The notes beneath the pieces are model-generated. The model searched no databases. It was not told the origin of the DNA and saw nothing but the letters and a program-made list of their open reading frames with translations. Of a stretch of DNA of 64,000 bases, positions 33,069-45,129 are shown piece by piece. Both the position numbers and the translations under genes were made by a program. Position 1 is the stretch's first letter, and every line of letters begins with the position of its first letter. Source of the stretch: Toxonevra muliebris (lineage: Eukaryota; Arthropoda; Insecta; Diptera; Pallopteridae); contig CAVNUY010000019.1 of assembly GCA_963691655.1 (NCBI GenBank), forward strand, positions 1-64,000, read 5' to 3'.

Positions 33069-35129
33069 AGAATAAAAGTATCGATGCTACCGAAAATATC
33101 GAAAAAAAGTATCGAATATGTACTTGTATCGAATACTCGTTTAAAGAGACAAATTACAGTTTACACTACTTAACACGAGTTTTTCGCCTATAAATCAATA
33201 TATTTTTCACAATATATATATTATTTTTTTCACAAATTATATCAACAGCCACAAACACAACCGCTTCGCTTGAAATAGAGACGTCGACTAAAAAATTCAA
33301 AAGACACAAAGCGAACGCTATTGTCTGCTAAGGCCAAAAGAGTAAAGCTAGTTTTTTTTGTATACCAAAATTTTGTATGGAGAAAATTTTTGGTATATTC
33401 GTCTCTTTCTTACATTTTCTTTGCAAAAACAATATGTAAGTTCAATGATGCCACCTTATTTTATTCTAAAAACGTAATTTGTTCCTTTATGGTATTTTGA
33501 TACTTTTGTTCCGTAGCCAAATGGTGCTTGAATTTGTATACATATACTGATGCGACTAAATTTTGGATGAAACAGATTTATGGAAACTTCCATTGTTCTA
33601 TACGCATTTGTGTTAACAATAGTAAAATAATTCGTAAAAGCTATTGAGTTAAAATTTTATGCAGCGACGCGTCGTAAGGTATAAACTTTAGAAAAAAATG
33701 ATATATGAAGATGCCCATTTACCACATCCCTATTTACTTGTGTTTTATTTACTTTTTTATTTTACTTTTCTTTAATTTTAGTTTTAACAATTTCATTGAA
33801 ACTTGGGATTTGATTTCAGTTGGAGGGCAGCACTGCAATTAAATTTCCAAAAATGAAGAAATAACTTACTTCAAATTAAACACCATGGTTGCATGAAAGG
33901 AACACATTTTTCTCCATTTTGAGGAAAATTTACATAAACGAGAGAAATTTTCGTGGATTCAAAATGATGAAACTTTTTCTTTGTTTTAGAAATGGGTATT
34001 TTTCTGGGTGTGGCAAAGAGAAAAAAATGTATTTATAAGTTAGTAAAAAGTGTAATATTTTCCATAAAATATTAGTATTTTCCAGTAAAATACAACAGTG
34101 TATCTTCGGCAGCCCCATTTTATTTGAAGTGATGTAGGTTTTTTTCGTCAGTAAAAAAATTTGAAGTGAAATGTGTTCATCCTCTCTTTTGCTCAGTGTT
34201 CATTGTTCAAAGCAACAACAATTTCATTGTTTGACAGCAAAACATTGATATTGTAACATCGCCCTTATCAAAATTAGCTATGTGTCCGTTATCAAAAATA
34301 TGTTTTGCAAGTGCAGTTGTCAGTCTCTTATTTTTTGCATCTGCTTTATGTTCTTGTATACGTGTTCCGAGTGCTCTCTTTTTCGTACCTATGTTATTCC
34401 CTTTGGCCTTTTACACAGTCAATGTTTTGCTGTCAATGTTTTCGGTTTTTACTCCCTTTTCATCGTTTTGTTTGATGATCTGTTAGGCTGATGTTACACG
34501 GTCAATGTTTTCTATTTTTACTCTCTTTTCATCGTTTTGTTTGATGCCCTGTTACACTATCAGTTTTTTTGCTGAATGTTTTTTTTTAATACTTTTATCT
34601 GCAACTATGTTTTTCCAACTAAAAAGTATTTAATTGTATTTTGGAGTGAATGAAAATTCAACAATTGGAATGGAATTGGATGGAAAATAATTATAATGAC
34701 AAAATGAGATAATATTGGTGGAAATAGCCACAAATTATACAAAAAATATTGCATTTATATATGAAAAACACAAAAAAATAATCTTTAAAATTTGCGAACT
34801 ATTAAAATAAGCTCTGCCATTTTGTTACTTGGCCATTGAATTACCATGTTTTTATAAAAATTATTAAGTAATTTTTTAAACAGCACTAATTTTTACAAAC
34901 AAACAAAAACCAAACAACGCAAGAAAAAAAATGTATTTATAAGTTAGTAAAAAGTCTAGTATTTTTTAAAATATTAGTATTTTCCCATAAAATGCAACAG
35001 TGCATCTTCAGCAACCCCATTTTATTTGAAGTGATGCAGGTTTTTTTCGACAGTAAAAAAATTTGAAGTGAAATGTGTTCATCCTCTCTTTTACTCAGTG
35101 TTCATTTTTTAAAGCAACAACCATTGCAT
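32844..35129. repeat. Right copy of the near-identical 2.3-kb direct repeat
   Basis: Partner of 1-2286 with two differences seen by eye. After 35129 this copy continues smoothly into the tandem array (CATTGTTTGACAGCAAATC), so it is the uninterrupted version, whereas the left copy is cut near the Bel/Pao LTR. Before 32844 it continues into the rest of the retroposon 3' UTR. Confidence 0.95.
33068..34010 (-). mobile_element. Truncated MITE of the CACCCAG family, right duplicate
   Basis: Same content as 225-1167: the inverted left terminus of the CACCCAG family ends at 34010 (TATTTTTCTGGGTG), while the other end is absent. Confidence 0.7.
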
Positions 35130-35790
35130 TGTTTGACAGCAAATCATTGATCGTGTAATATCGCCCTTACAGTATCAGTTTTTTGCTGAATATTATTTTT
35201 AACACTTTTATCTGCAACTTTGTTTTTCCAACTAAAAAGTATTTAATTGTATTTTGGAGTGAATGAAAATTCAACATTTGGAATGGAATTGGATAGAAAA
35301 TAATTATAATGACAATATGAAATAATGTTGGTGGAAATAGCAACAAAATATACAAAAAATATTGTATTTATATATGAAAAACGCAGAAAAATAATCTTTA
35401 AAATTTGCGAACTATTAAAATAAACTCCGCCATTTTGTTACTTGGCCTTTGAATTACCATGTTTTTATAAAAATTATTAAGTAATTTTTTAAACAGCACT
35501 AATTTTTACAAACAAACAAAAACCAAACAACGCAAGAAAAAAAATGTATTTATAAGTTAGTAAAAAGTCTAGTATTTTTCATAAAATATTTGCATTTTCC
35601 AGTAAAAGACAACAGTGTATCTTCTACAACCCCATTTTATTTGAAGTGATGTAGGTTTTTTCAGTCAGCAAAAAATTTGTAGTGAAATGTGTTCATCCTC
35701 TCTTTTGCTCAGTGTTAATTTTTCAAAGAAACATTAATTTCATTGTTTGACAGCAAAACATTGATAGTGTAACATCGCCCTTAGAGTGAA
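34011..35790. repeat. Three-unit tandem array
   Basis: Units begin near 34018, 34922 and 35536, each at AAAAAAATGTATTTATAAG. The first is about 900 bp; the second is about 610 bp, lacking a block equivalent to about 34290-34555; the third is only about 255 bp. Each unit has the GACAGCAAAACATTGAT...GTAACATCGCCCTTA segment. Unit-to-unit divergence is visible by eye, so the array predates the recent duplication at 1-2286. Confidence 0.8.
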
Positions 35791-36290
35791 TTGGAATGTA
35801 AATTTATGTGTGAAATGAATGTTGGAGTGGGGATATGCGATTGAAGTATTCTGTTTAAGAATGTAGAGATGTATTTTTTCTCAACTTTAATTAGTTTGCT
35901 GGATTGTAAATTCCTGTGCTCGGGTTTGGTATGCTCGAAGGACCATGAATTTCTATAGACCTGGTTCCCTTTTTGTTGGTTACAATTCAGAGTAATTGAA
36001 ACAAGAAAAGGTTAAGTGCATCAAGCAACTTGGGCAGTTGTGATGCTAGAGAAGAGAAAAGAGAGATTTTACCAGTAAAGAAAATGAGAAACACCTTAAT
36101 GTTTAATTCAAAATATATCCAAGATATAATTTTATTCCAAGGTTGTGATTGATGCTTACCCTTAGGCAGTTAAATCCAGAATAATTCAATAATAAGAGTA
36201 TAGATCATTATGAAAACTTAAATAATAAAACATGTTCCACAGCTTTTAGCTATATTTAGTAATTGAATTCAATAATTTCATTGGAATGGC
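35791..36290. other. Non-coding stretch
   Basis: No gene, RNA or repeat recognised between the tandem array and the gypsy fragment. Confidence 0.5.
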
Positions 36291-37430
36291 TTATTCTAGT
36301 ACAAATATAACTACATAATAGATTATTGAAGATTCATGAAATTCATTACGATATGATAATAATTCATGCCTTATCCTCGGCGTGACCAGTAACTGAAAAT
36401 CCAATGTAGCTTCATCAACAACACAAACTATCTTCTCCGATTCAGCTGCTTCTATGGCAGCCAAAAACTCAACTCGACAAAGTGCTTCAACAAGGCTCAT
36501 ATTTTCTCCTGCATGATACTGAATAGAATAGTCATATCCCTCAAAATAAAGTGCCCAACGAGAAACACTGCAGTTATTTAAGGTTTGCACCAATGAATTG
36601 CAATCCGTTACAATTTTGAATTTAATGCCATCCAACCATATATGACATCGTTTCGAAGCTTAAACAACTGACAAAGTTTTGAGTTCATAACTGTGCAATT
36701 TAGCTTTAGCATCAGAAGTTGTCTTTGAGAAATAAGCAACTGGGTGAAATTTATTGTCATTCTGTTTTTGCATAATGATGGCTCCAAAACAAGAACTGGC
36801 AGCATAGTGTAATTCAGTTTCTGCTTTTGGGTCATAAATAGCCAGCACTGGTGCCATTGTCAATTTATTGCGTAAGGTAAGGAAGGCTTCCATACACTCA
36901 TCAGTAAACTCAAATTTAACATCTTGTCTAGTCATCCTCGTCAAAGGGTAAACAATGTGAGAATATGATTGTATAAATTTACGGAAATATGAGAAAAATC
37001 CTAAACATCGTTGCAACTCTTTCAAATTAGTTGGATGTGGATAATTGCGAACAACTTCCAAATGAGAATCACTAAGGGTTATACCAGAAGAGTTGACTTT
37101 ATAGCTTAAGTACTCAATCTCATTGTATGCAAATTTGCACTTCATAAAATTTAACTCAAGGTCGAATTTTCGAAACCGGCTCAGTACTTCAGATATTATT
37201 TGTATATGTCCATTAATGTCAGCAGTTGCTTTCATGATATCATCCATATAAATAACCAATTTCCCTTCCTCTACTAAATCACGCAATGTGTTACTTATGA
37301 ACCTTTGGAAAAAAGGAGGAGCTCCCTTTAAACCCTGTGGCATACGCAAGTATTCATACTGACCGTCACGTGTGACAAAGGATGTATACTTAATGGAATC
37401 AGGGTGCATCGGAATCTGATAATATCCATT
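36291..37430 (-). pseudogene. pol: Ty3/gypsy reverse transcriptase and RNase H fragment
   Basis: Minus-strand frame. It starts abruptly at 37430 within the RT palm (GYYQIPMHPDSIKYTSF), followed by LRMPQGLKGAPPFFQRF, the catalytic YMDDIM, the connection (CLGFFSYFRKFIQSYS) and RNase H (VAYFSKTTSDAKAKLHSYEL; later KIVTDCNSLVQTL). One in-frame TAA (36660-36662, VV*ASKR) interrupts an otherwise continuous frame to about 36291. GENMSLVEALCRVEF marks the RNase H end. Protease, integrase and LTRs are missing. Confidence 0.9.
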
Positions 37431-37672
37431 TTACCACGTTTATATCAACTCGTATAAATGACACATTTTTTTTATTTGTTCTTCCATATGCTGCATTATC
37501 GTAAATATTGTTAATGGTTTTTTCCAAAGGTTTATTTTTCATATTCAATAATAATACAACCTTAAGTTATAATTCATTAATAAAAACCAAAATGATCAAA
37601 ATTAAAAAGAAAACAATTAAATGAGCTGGACACATAAATGGCACAACATGGAAGAAATAGAAAAAAATCATT

Positions 37673-38543
37673 TTAAAATTGCATTTGTTGATTTTTGGTA
37701 TGCACAAACTTTTAAAAAATTAATATTTTCTACGGGCCATACTCTCCACAAGTTTTTGTCATTTTGCTTTGGGTATGGCATACCAGGCTTTCTGTGTGGC
37801 AGACCAAGGACCGTCCATATTTTTATAATTCTTCTTTGCGATTTCAACTTTGACTTCGTTCCACAGGTTCTCTATTGGATTTAAGTCAGGGCTCTGGGCT
37901 GGCCAATCCAAAACGTCGATCTTCTCCGCGTGAAATCAAGACTTTACCAGTTTGGAGGAGTGTTTGAGGTCATTATCTTTCATAAATGTCCACTTAATTG
38001 GCATGAAATCGAAGGCATATGGTTCCATATAGTTTTTCAAAATATCCAAATACTGAAATTTGTCCATTTCGCCATTGATTTTTATAAGCGGACCTACGCC
38101 ATGCCAAGAAAATGCACCCCAGACCATAATGTTTCCAACGCCGTGTTTTGCCGTCTTCTGGGTGTACCTAGGATTGTACTGGTGGCATTTGGGACGATGA
38201 ACAAATGCCTACCATCTGGTCCTATCCTATTAATTTTGGTTTCGTCACTCCAAAACACGTTTTTCCGAAAATTGATGGTTTCTTCTTGATGCGTTTTTGC
38301 GAAAGTTAATCGCCTCAAAATATTTTTTTGACTTGAATGGATCCTATGTTGATATTCTTACTATGGCTGCATCTGTTTTTCTAGGCCTCGGCTTCCGAAT
38401 TTCGCCTTTGGTCAATACATATGGATTCTCTATGCACGAATTAATTGCTATGTACAAGCAATTTCCGCCACTTTTTTCCCTTCTTCATGCATTCTCCATA
38501 TTATCCGTCTTTCCTCTACTGTGGTATGTTTTCCTGATCCCAT
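37673..38543 (-). pseudogene. Second Tc1-family transposase, degraded
   Basis: Begins MGSGKHTTVEERRIIW at 38543. The N-terminal DNA-binding region is frameshifted. The catalytic part is legible: FWSDETKINRIGPDG (first D), MVWGAFSWHGVGPL, MKDNDLKHSSKLV (second D), and LDWPAQSPDLNPIENLWNEV (third residue E, a DD34E-type spacing). It ends with a TAA at 37673-37675. This protein differs from the Tc1 at 30148-31117. TIRs were not found. Confidence 0.82.
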
Positions 38544-39350
38544 TTTCAATTAATTTTCACTCTATAATACGTTCAATAACCTATTTTTAAATTACTCAAA
38601 ATATCATGTGATTCTTCTGAAACCTTCGCGAGTACTTCATATTCTAAGTTATTTGTGCCATTTATATGTCCATTTAAAATCAGCATTGTCTACGCAAATC
38701 TAATAACGGTAAATAATAAGCAGAACATAACGAAACATTTGTACGCGGTAGACACCAAAGCTATTGCAGCATCAAGCTGAACGCAGAAAACTTACATTTT
38801 AATAAAGTTTTAGTTGAAAATTTTCTCGAGAAATTCACCGATTTTCAATCAAATTCCCCGTACCGGTATAATTTTATATTATAATAGCAACATACGCTTA
38901 AAATTGATCAAGGTTAATGCTATTTTAATGCGCTTCACAACTGGTAGGTTAATAGTAAGGTACTTTCTGACTCCGGAATTCTTTCGCCACATGGGGATTT
39001 TATTTTGGCCTGACTGGCACTCGCCTCTATAATCGTCTATATATACTATAGCACTTCGAGTTTCTCTCTGAAATTTTTACAAAATACTTTTGAAATATAA
39101 TACTTTCAAATTACACACTTTTTTAAAAATCGATTTTCGAAGAGATTAAGACTCAAGACTCAAAATATGGAGTATTTCAAAAGTTAAACGATTTACATTA
39201 CATAAAATTTTTACAAAAAATTTGCTACAGACTTTATTGATTAAAAGCTGAGCGGTTTCAAATTCCCCGCTAAAAACAGCTCATTCTCCGATTCCCCGTA
39301 TTAAGTAAAATTCCCCACAAATCGAGGAATTCCCCGCAAGTTGGCTGATA
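38544..39350. other. Non-coding, with a hAT-related fragment
   Basis: 39240-39345 (CGAGGAATTCCCCGCAAGTTGGC and neighbours) resembles 4390-4490 and the complement of 57490-57590, the interior of the hAT family at 3755-5145, so a diverged fragment of that family sits here. The rest has no recognisable feature. Confidence 0.5.
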
Positions 39351-39365
39351 CATACACACATTCAT

Positions 39366-39867
39366 AGTGGCTGTTCAGACGAGTGCAGGCATGAATCATG
39401 TCTGAAAGAGAAAGGTAGAAGAAATAGGTAGAGAGAAAGAGATAGCAGAGTTGCACTGAAAATCCAAAAATAAAATAAAAATCGGCGCATTGATGAATGT
39501 TCCATGTTCATATTGTTCCGATTTTGCCACTTTCCCTCATAATGAACAACATGAACGCAAATAAACAATAAGCATCTACGCCACACACAGTCTTCATTTT
39601 CTTGCAATTTTTTTTATAAACTTATTTTAATTTCTTGAGAGATTGCTGCTTTTATTTAATTTTTAGTACATATTTAACGCACATAATTGATATTTCTTTT
39701 GCATTTTTTGCGAACAAAAGAACCTATCTTAATGAGCACAAGAAAAAGAGACAAAATTCCAATTCCACTGTTTGTTTTTAATTACAAAAAGTCCGTCATG
39801 GTTGCACTCATGTGAACACGACACGCCTGCCCAGGCTTTTCATGCTTGCTCCCGTCTGAACAACCAC
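39366..39867. mobile_element. Small MITE-like element with inverted ends
   Basis: GTGGCTGTTCAGACGAGTG (39368 onward) is the near-complement of 39845-39866 (CTCCCGTCTGAACAACCAC), about 27 bp per arm with a few mismatches. The element is about 500 bp with no coding sequence. No target duplication could be identified. Confidence 0.55.
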
Positions 39868-39875
39868 ATAGCCAA

Positions 39876-40437
39876 ATGAGAGAGAGAAGATATAAGCAGA
39901 GAACAGAAACACACAATAACGAGATTTTTCTTTTCGTCGCAATTCGCTCAAAGATTATAGATTGTAAAGAGGTCGCAATTCGCTCTTGCTGAAATTGGAA
40001 CATGAAATCGTAGAAGCCAGCAACGAGGTCCAATACCGATGGTGTGAAAGCGATGGTTTTTAACACATCCAGCGGACAAAAATGTATGAATGGATGAGTT
40101 TGACGTGTTTGATAAACAAATATTTTACATTCCTTTTGGCAAATAACATTCAACATTTACAGAATTTTATATATTCTTTATATCAAATATTTAAAAGTTT
40201 TGTTTTGATTTTATGTATTTTATTTAAGTATTTTTGAATCTTTTTTGATTCTGACTTCATAAAATCAAAATGCGAAGAAATTGTTATTACTATTTTCAGT
40301 ATTTTACCTAAATAAATATATTTAGGCAAAATGTTTGAACTGTTCATATTTCATAAATTTTAATAAATTATCCTCCTTGTACATTTTTACATTCATAACA
40401 ACAAATCTTCTTCTTACTATGATATTTGGCAAATGCC
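39876..40437. repeat. Diverged direct repeat, copy 1
   Basis: About 560 bp, roughly 80% identical by eye to 42474-43020. Shared landmarks are TGTATGAATGGATGAGTTTG, ATGCGAAGAAATATTAT-like text, and TACATTTTTACATNCATAAC near the right end. The two copies bracket a LINE fragment. Confidence 0.75.
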
Positions 40438-40561
40438 TTTTTACCACGTTTATATCAACTCGCTTTCAATTGTGTCTGTCTGTCAGTCTGTTCGGTACAA
40501 ATTTTGCAATCGATTTTAAACCAACTTCCCGATGAGCTAGAGACTTGAAATTTAAAATATA

Positions 40562-42300
40562 GTTTATTTATTTATTTATTTGTTTGTTACAGCTTTCTTT
40601 AAGCCTAAATAAGTATAACAATATATATTATTAGGTAATTAAAAATTAAAACATGATATAGAAATAAAATTAAGGTAATACATAAAACATATAATTTGTG
40701 ACTTTTATCTAATTGGCAACAATTTACAATAACAATACAATTTTCTTTTAAATACATTAACATTATCACATTCTTTTATCTCTTGTGGCAATTCATTAAA
40801 ACATTTTAAGCCCTGTAGTTAAGATTATTTTTATCTGCTTCCGTCCGAAAAACTGGCAACTTAAAGTTATTTTTATTTCTTGTGTCAATTTTATGTGAGT
40901 CTCTTACATAAATTATCTTCTCACTTAGATATTCAGGTAGTCTTCCATTTTTTATGTCAAATATAAATTTCATTGTATAATAGAATATGATTTGTTTAAT
41001 ACTAAGCCAATTCAAATTATTTAACATGTCAACTATTGAAGTATCATATCGTTCCTTAAGAATAAATCGCATGGCTCTGTTTTGGAGCTTCTCAATTTTA
41101 CTGTCAGGTATAATAAAAAGTATGGACGGACAATATATAAAATGGGGTTCAATTATAGATTTATAAACTAGTATTTTAATGTCTTTTTTAACATATTTAC
41201 ACGTTCGTTTCATAAAACCAGTTTTCTTAGATATTTGGCTGACTATGTAGTCTATATGGTCATTAAATTGTAACTTATTATCTAAAAGTACACCTAGATA
41301 TTTAATTTTGGTTACTAGTTCGATTACTTCATTATTAATTTTTACATCATCCGTTTCTATGTCATTAATATTATTTCTAGTTATAATCATATATTTCGTC
41401 TTATCAATATTGAGTTTAAGTCTATTACTGCATAACCATTTATATAAATTATCCAAGTCATTTTGTATTTTTGTTAATGCGGTTTTTACGTCTTTTTCAT
41501 GCACAGTAATCAAAGCATCATCCGCAAACAGATTAATTTTAGCAAATTTTAACGATGAAGTTATGTCATTTATGTATATTAAGAACAATATTGGAGCCAA
41601 AACCGATCCTTGGGGCAAACCAATATTAACTGCAATCTCATTGGACATCGTCGAGTTGATCATTGTTCGTTGTCTTAGATCAGTTAAATAACTACGAAAC
41701 CATTTCTGTTCTTTGTCTCTCACTCCCATTTTAAATAGTTTTTGTAGAAGAATATCTCTATCTACAGTCTCGAATGCTCTCTTTAAGTCAAGGAATACTG
41801 CTATAATTACGTCTTTATTATGAAGTCGCTCTTTCCAATCTGCTATTACCCCATTGAGTGCTGTTTCGCACGAATGTTTTTTACGAAATCCCGATTGTTG
41901 AGGTGTAGATATTTCAACAGTTGGGTTTTAATTACTGTTTCTAAGATTTTCTCATCACAGGGCAGCGTATTTATGGGTCTTAATTCTTCTGGTTTAAGCG
42001 TCTTATTTACTTTTTCAACTGAGATTATAGTCGATGTTTTCCACTTGTCAGGTACTTCACCATTGTCGATACTGTCATTAATTATTTGTTTGTAGAAGTA
42101 TCCAGTGTATTGGATTGAATCTTTTATTACACCTTCAGAAAGTAGTTTCTTTCCGCCAATCTTATTTTTGAGTTTTCTGCATATATTAACTATGTCATCA
42201 GTTGTTACTTGAACAAATTTCAGTCGGCAATTATTATCTTCGTCAGTATATAGAGTGTTTGTGATTTGTTCAATATTATTGTTAGTTCAAAACTGGAAGA
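40562..42300 (-). pseudogene. CR1/jockey-group LINE, 3' part with reverse transcriptase
   Basis: The minus strand ends in a (TAAA)n tail (plus-strand TTTA repeats 40562-40582), typical of LINEs that end in short tandem repeats. The RT starts in a first frame near 42290 (EELRPINTLPCDEKILE). After frameshifts around 41890-41740 it continues in an open frame from 41729: GLPQGSVLAPILFLIYIND, the catalytic FADDALITV, IKYLGVLLDNKLQFNDHI and a C-terminal tail ending NLNYRA at 40806. It is 5'-truncated; no endonuclease is present. Confidence 0.85.
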
Positions 42301-42473
42301 CAATGCAATACGAAATATCTAAAATATATATAAATATAATAATATTTAAAATATTAGCATCGGAAGTTTTTCCATTTTTTTCATAGATCAAAGCATTGAA
42401 TTCATCGTTGTTAAAATCATTGCTTTAGCGGGAGTAGAATATATGTATATGTGTATACATATACAAATTCAAA

Positions 42474-43020
42474 GACAAATGAGAGAGAAAACAAAAACAA
42501 ACAATAACGAACTTTTCTTTTCGTTTTGTTCGGCTTACAAAGAGTATAGATTGTAAAGAGATCGCAATTTGCTCTTGCTGGAATCGAAACAAAAAATCGT
42601 ATAAACAGCAGAGAGGTGCAAAACCGATGGTGTGACAGCGACGGTTGTCAACACATCCAGCAGACAAAAATGTATGAATGGATGAGTTTGACGTGTTTGA
42701 TGAAATAAATAACTTTCAACATTTACAGTATTTATATATTCTTTATATGCAAATATGTAAACGTTTTGTTTTGATTTTATGAATTTTATATAAGTACCTT
42801 TAAATCTTTTTCTACTGATTTCATGAAATCAAAATGCGAAGAAATATTATCACTATTTTCAACATTGTACCTAAATATATGTATGTAAATAAGTATATTT
42901 AGCTAAAATGTTAGAACTTTTCATATTTTATATTTTAATATATAAATAAATTATTCTTCTTGTACATTTTTACATCCATAACAACAAATCTTCTTCTTTT
43001 TATGTATTTGGCAATTGCCT
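42474..43020. repeat. Diverged direct repeat, copy 2
   Basis: Partner of 39876-40437. It starts at CAAATGAGAGAGAAAAC and ends near TTGGCAATTGCCTTTA. It has no coding content. Confidence 0.75.
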
Positions 43021-43189
43021 TTATTTCATTTCTGTTTCAAAATGTAGAATCACAACGAAGTGCAATGTAAAAACAATATTTATTGAGTACCCATTTATGT
43101 GAGAAAATATAATTTGAATTCTGTTATATTTAATGTTATTTTCGTTCTGTCTGTGAAATATTTGTTACTAAGTGTGACTACTACTACTT

Positions 43190-43488
43190 CTATTATGGCA
43201 CAACAGCCTCTGGAGGGCCACGGCCGAGCTTTTCGCATCCATTCATGTTGTGTGAGTTATATTTGTACACGAATGGAAGGGACCTACAGTTTTATGCCGA
43301 ATCCGAATGGCGAAGTGAAAAGCTTTTCATAGACATTTTTTTTTACTCTTGGAGGTTTGCCATTGTCAACTAAGAGATGGTGCAATGCAGAAAATAATTT
43401 TTTTTTCTATTTTTGAGTGTGACTAGATATTAACCCGGAGAACTATGCGTAGCAGCCCAATACACTAACCACTAGGCTACGGTGACAA
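43190..43488 (-). mobile_element. tRNA-derived SINE, diverged copy (A)
   Basis: On the minus strand it begins near 43488 with a tRNA-like A box (TAGCCTAGTGGTTAGTG) and a decayed B box (CCGGGTTAATATC). The body leads to the 3' domain CGGATTCGGCATAAAACTGT then AGGTCCCTTCCATTCGTG, which matches the 3' domain of the SINE at 45990-46230. I associate this 3' domain with a common tephritid repeat. Confidence 0.7.
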
Positions 43489-43499
43489 CTGTTACTATG

Positions 43500-44267
43500 A
43501 CTAGCTCTGTTTTATTTGTCACTGGGTTACTGTCAAATTCAAAACTTCGTTCTCCATTTCCAGAATTTTTTGCTTGGCTTTGTTAATGTTTGTAATTCTT
43601 GACAATTGAAATCAATAGCAGAAAAACCATGTAAAAGTAAGCTTGCATATGTATTTAATAAATATCAATAAATTAGCAATGAATTTTTATATTTATTGGA
43701 TTTGGAACTGAAAGTGTGGTGTGAAATTTTATATTTAAAAAATGCTTTAAAAGAAAAAATGTTTTCTAAATTGGAAAATAACATCCTATTTTTTATACCC
43801 GGTTTTCACAAGAAGGAAACTAGTTTATTTTAGTTTTTAAATCTTTGTTGGTTTTTATTATTATTTACCAATGTAAATACTTAATATTAAATCGTTTGTT
43901 TCTAAAGAAATAATATTTTGTTTTTATATTAATTTGTTTATTTTTCATAACTTTTATAAAAAAAAAACGGTGAATAAAAATCGTTTTTTTTTTATAAAAA
44001 ATGGTCTATACATTAGTGGAACTGTTTGCAATTATCTAAGTACGTAATACTTATCGGAAAACTTTTGAAACATTTAGAAAAATTCCTCCCCTGTAATGCA
44101 AAATCCTCCGATCGAAAGGTAAAATTCCTCCCCTTAAAATTTTCAAAACGACAGCACTGGTGTTCTTTTGTACATGTTAAATTTCATATACCACTGCTAC
44201 AATAACCTGTAAACAAACAATTTTTGTATTTATTTTACATATTTACGTAAAAATTCTACAAACATAC
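43500..44267. other. AT-rich non-coding stretch
   Basis: No gene seen. 44090-44150 repeats a phrase around AAAATTCCTCCCC/AAAATCCTCCGA, resembling the AATTCCCC words of the hAT-derived fragment at 39240. Confidence 0.45.
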
Positions 44268-44343
44268 CGTCGCCTGAGAATTGATTTGGCGTATGTGCAT
44301 ACGAATACTTATACACATACGCCAAATCAATTCTCAAGCGACG
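44268..44343. repeat. Near-perfect 30-bp inverted repeat (hairpin)
   Basis: Arms 44268-44297 and 44314-44343 are complementary at 29 of 30 positions, around a 16-base loop (CATACGAATACTTATA). The right arm begins CACATACGCCAAATCAATTC. There is no T-run to suggest a terminator, and this is eukaryotic DNA. It could be two fused transposon ends. Confidence 0.9.
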
Positions 44344-44569
44344 ATACATGTGCAGATGCGACGGAATATATTTTTGCTTAACTTCTTTATTTTATTTCTT
44401 TTGCAAAATCATAACATTTATAACATATCCACCTGCTCTCTGTACCTCTGTTTTAGAGGATTTTTGGTAAAAATTTATTTAAAATTGTTCATACAGGCTA
44501 AATGGCTAGGAATACTGACATACTTCTTTCGATAAAAATATTCCTCATAAAAAAGTAAAAAGGGTGTCT

Positions 44570-45125
44570 GAAAAACAAAATTGGTTTTGGGGACATATGT
44601 ATACTTTGAAAATCTCCCAAAATTGCGGTACGCCGAGCAACTTGAGGATTGCTGTAAAAGCAAACAATATTTATCTTTTCATAATAAACAACTTTGTCTC
44701 AGACATCAATGATGTAAGATGACAAACTAATAAACTATCCATCGATTACTACTAACACAAACATAAACAATGATCATAAGTTTCGCTGGCAAAATGAAAA
44801 ATATTCAATTCAAACCAAATTCAGTTTTGTTTGTTTACAGCAGCAGAAGTTAAAATCGGCAATTCCGCGCTAAAAAACAAATTTGCTGATATTTGAACAA
44901 AAATTAAAAATGTAAATATCGAATTGTGATGGGATTTTAGTATGTAAGTTTATTAATTTGAAGTCCTACATTGTTGACCTCTGAGAGAAAGTTGTTTATT
45001 ATAGGAAGATAAATTTTTTTTGCCTTTCAATCAATCCTCTATTTGTTCGGGGTGCCGGAGTTTTGGGGAATTTCGTGCATAAAAGTGTCCAAAACCAATT
45101 TTGGTATTCGGGAGTCTTCTTTACT
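44570..45125. repeat. Inverted-repeat element with arms of about 150 bp
   Basis: 44570-44730 is complementary, at about 75-80% by eye, to 44970-45125, with about 240 bp between. Anchors: AAAATTGGTTTTGG (44577) against CCAAAACCAATTTT (about 45088), and ATAATAAACAACTTTGTCTC (44681) against the complement of GAGAGAAAGTTGTTTATTAT (44990). It is a foldback or MITE-like element without coding sequence. Confidence 0.75.
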
Positions 45126-45129
45126 TATT

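Noticed and set aside
1..35129. The two 2.3-kb copies as LTRs of one giant element
   Set aside because: No TG...CA ends or primer-binding site at the copy edges, and the content is a mosaic of MITE, retroposon tail and tandem repeat.
34011..35790. CRISPR-like array
   Set aside because: Units are hundreds of bases long, contiguous and diverged, in eukaryotic TE-rich DNA; no spacers.
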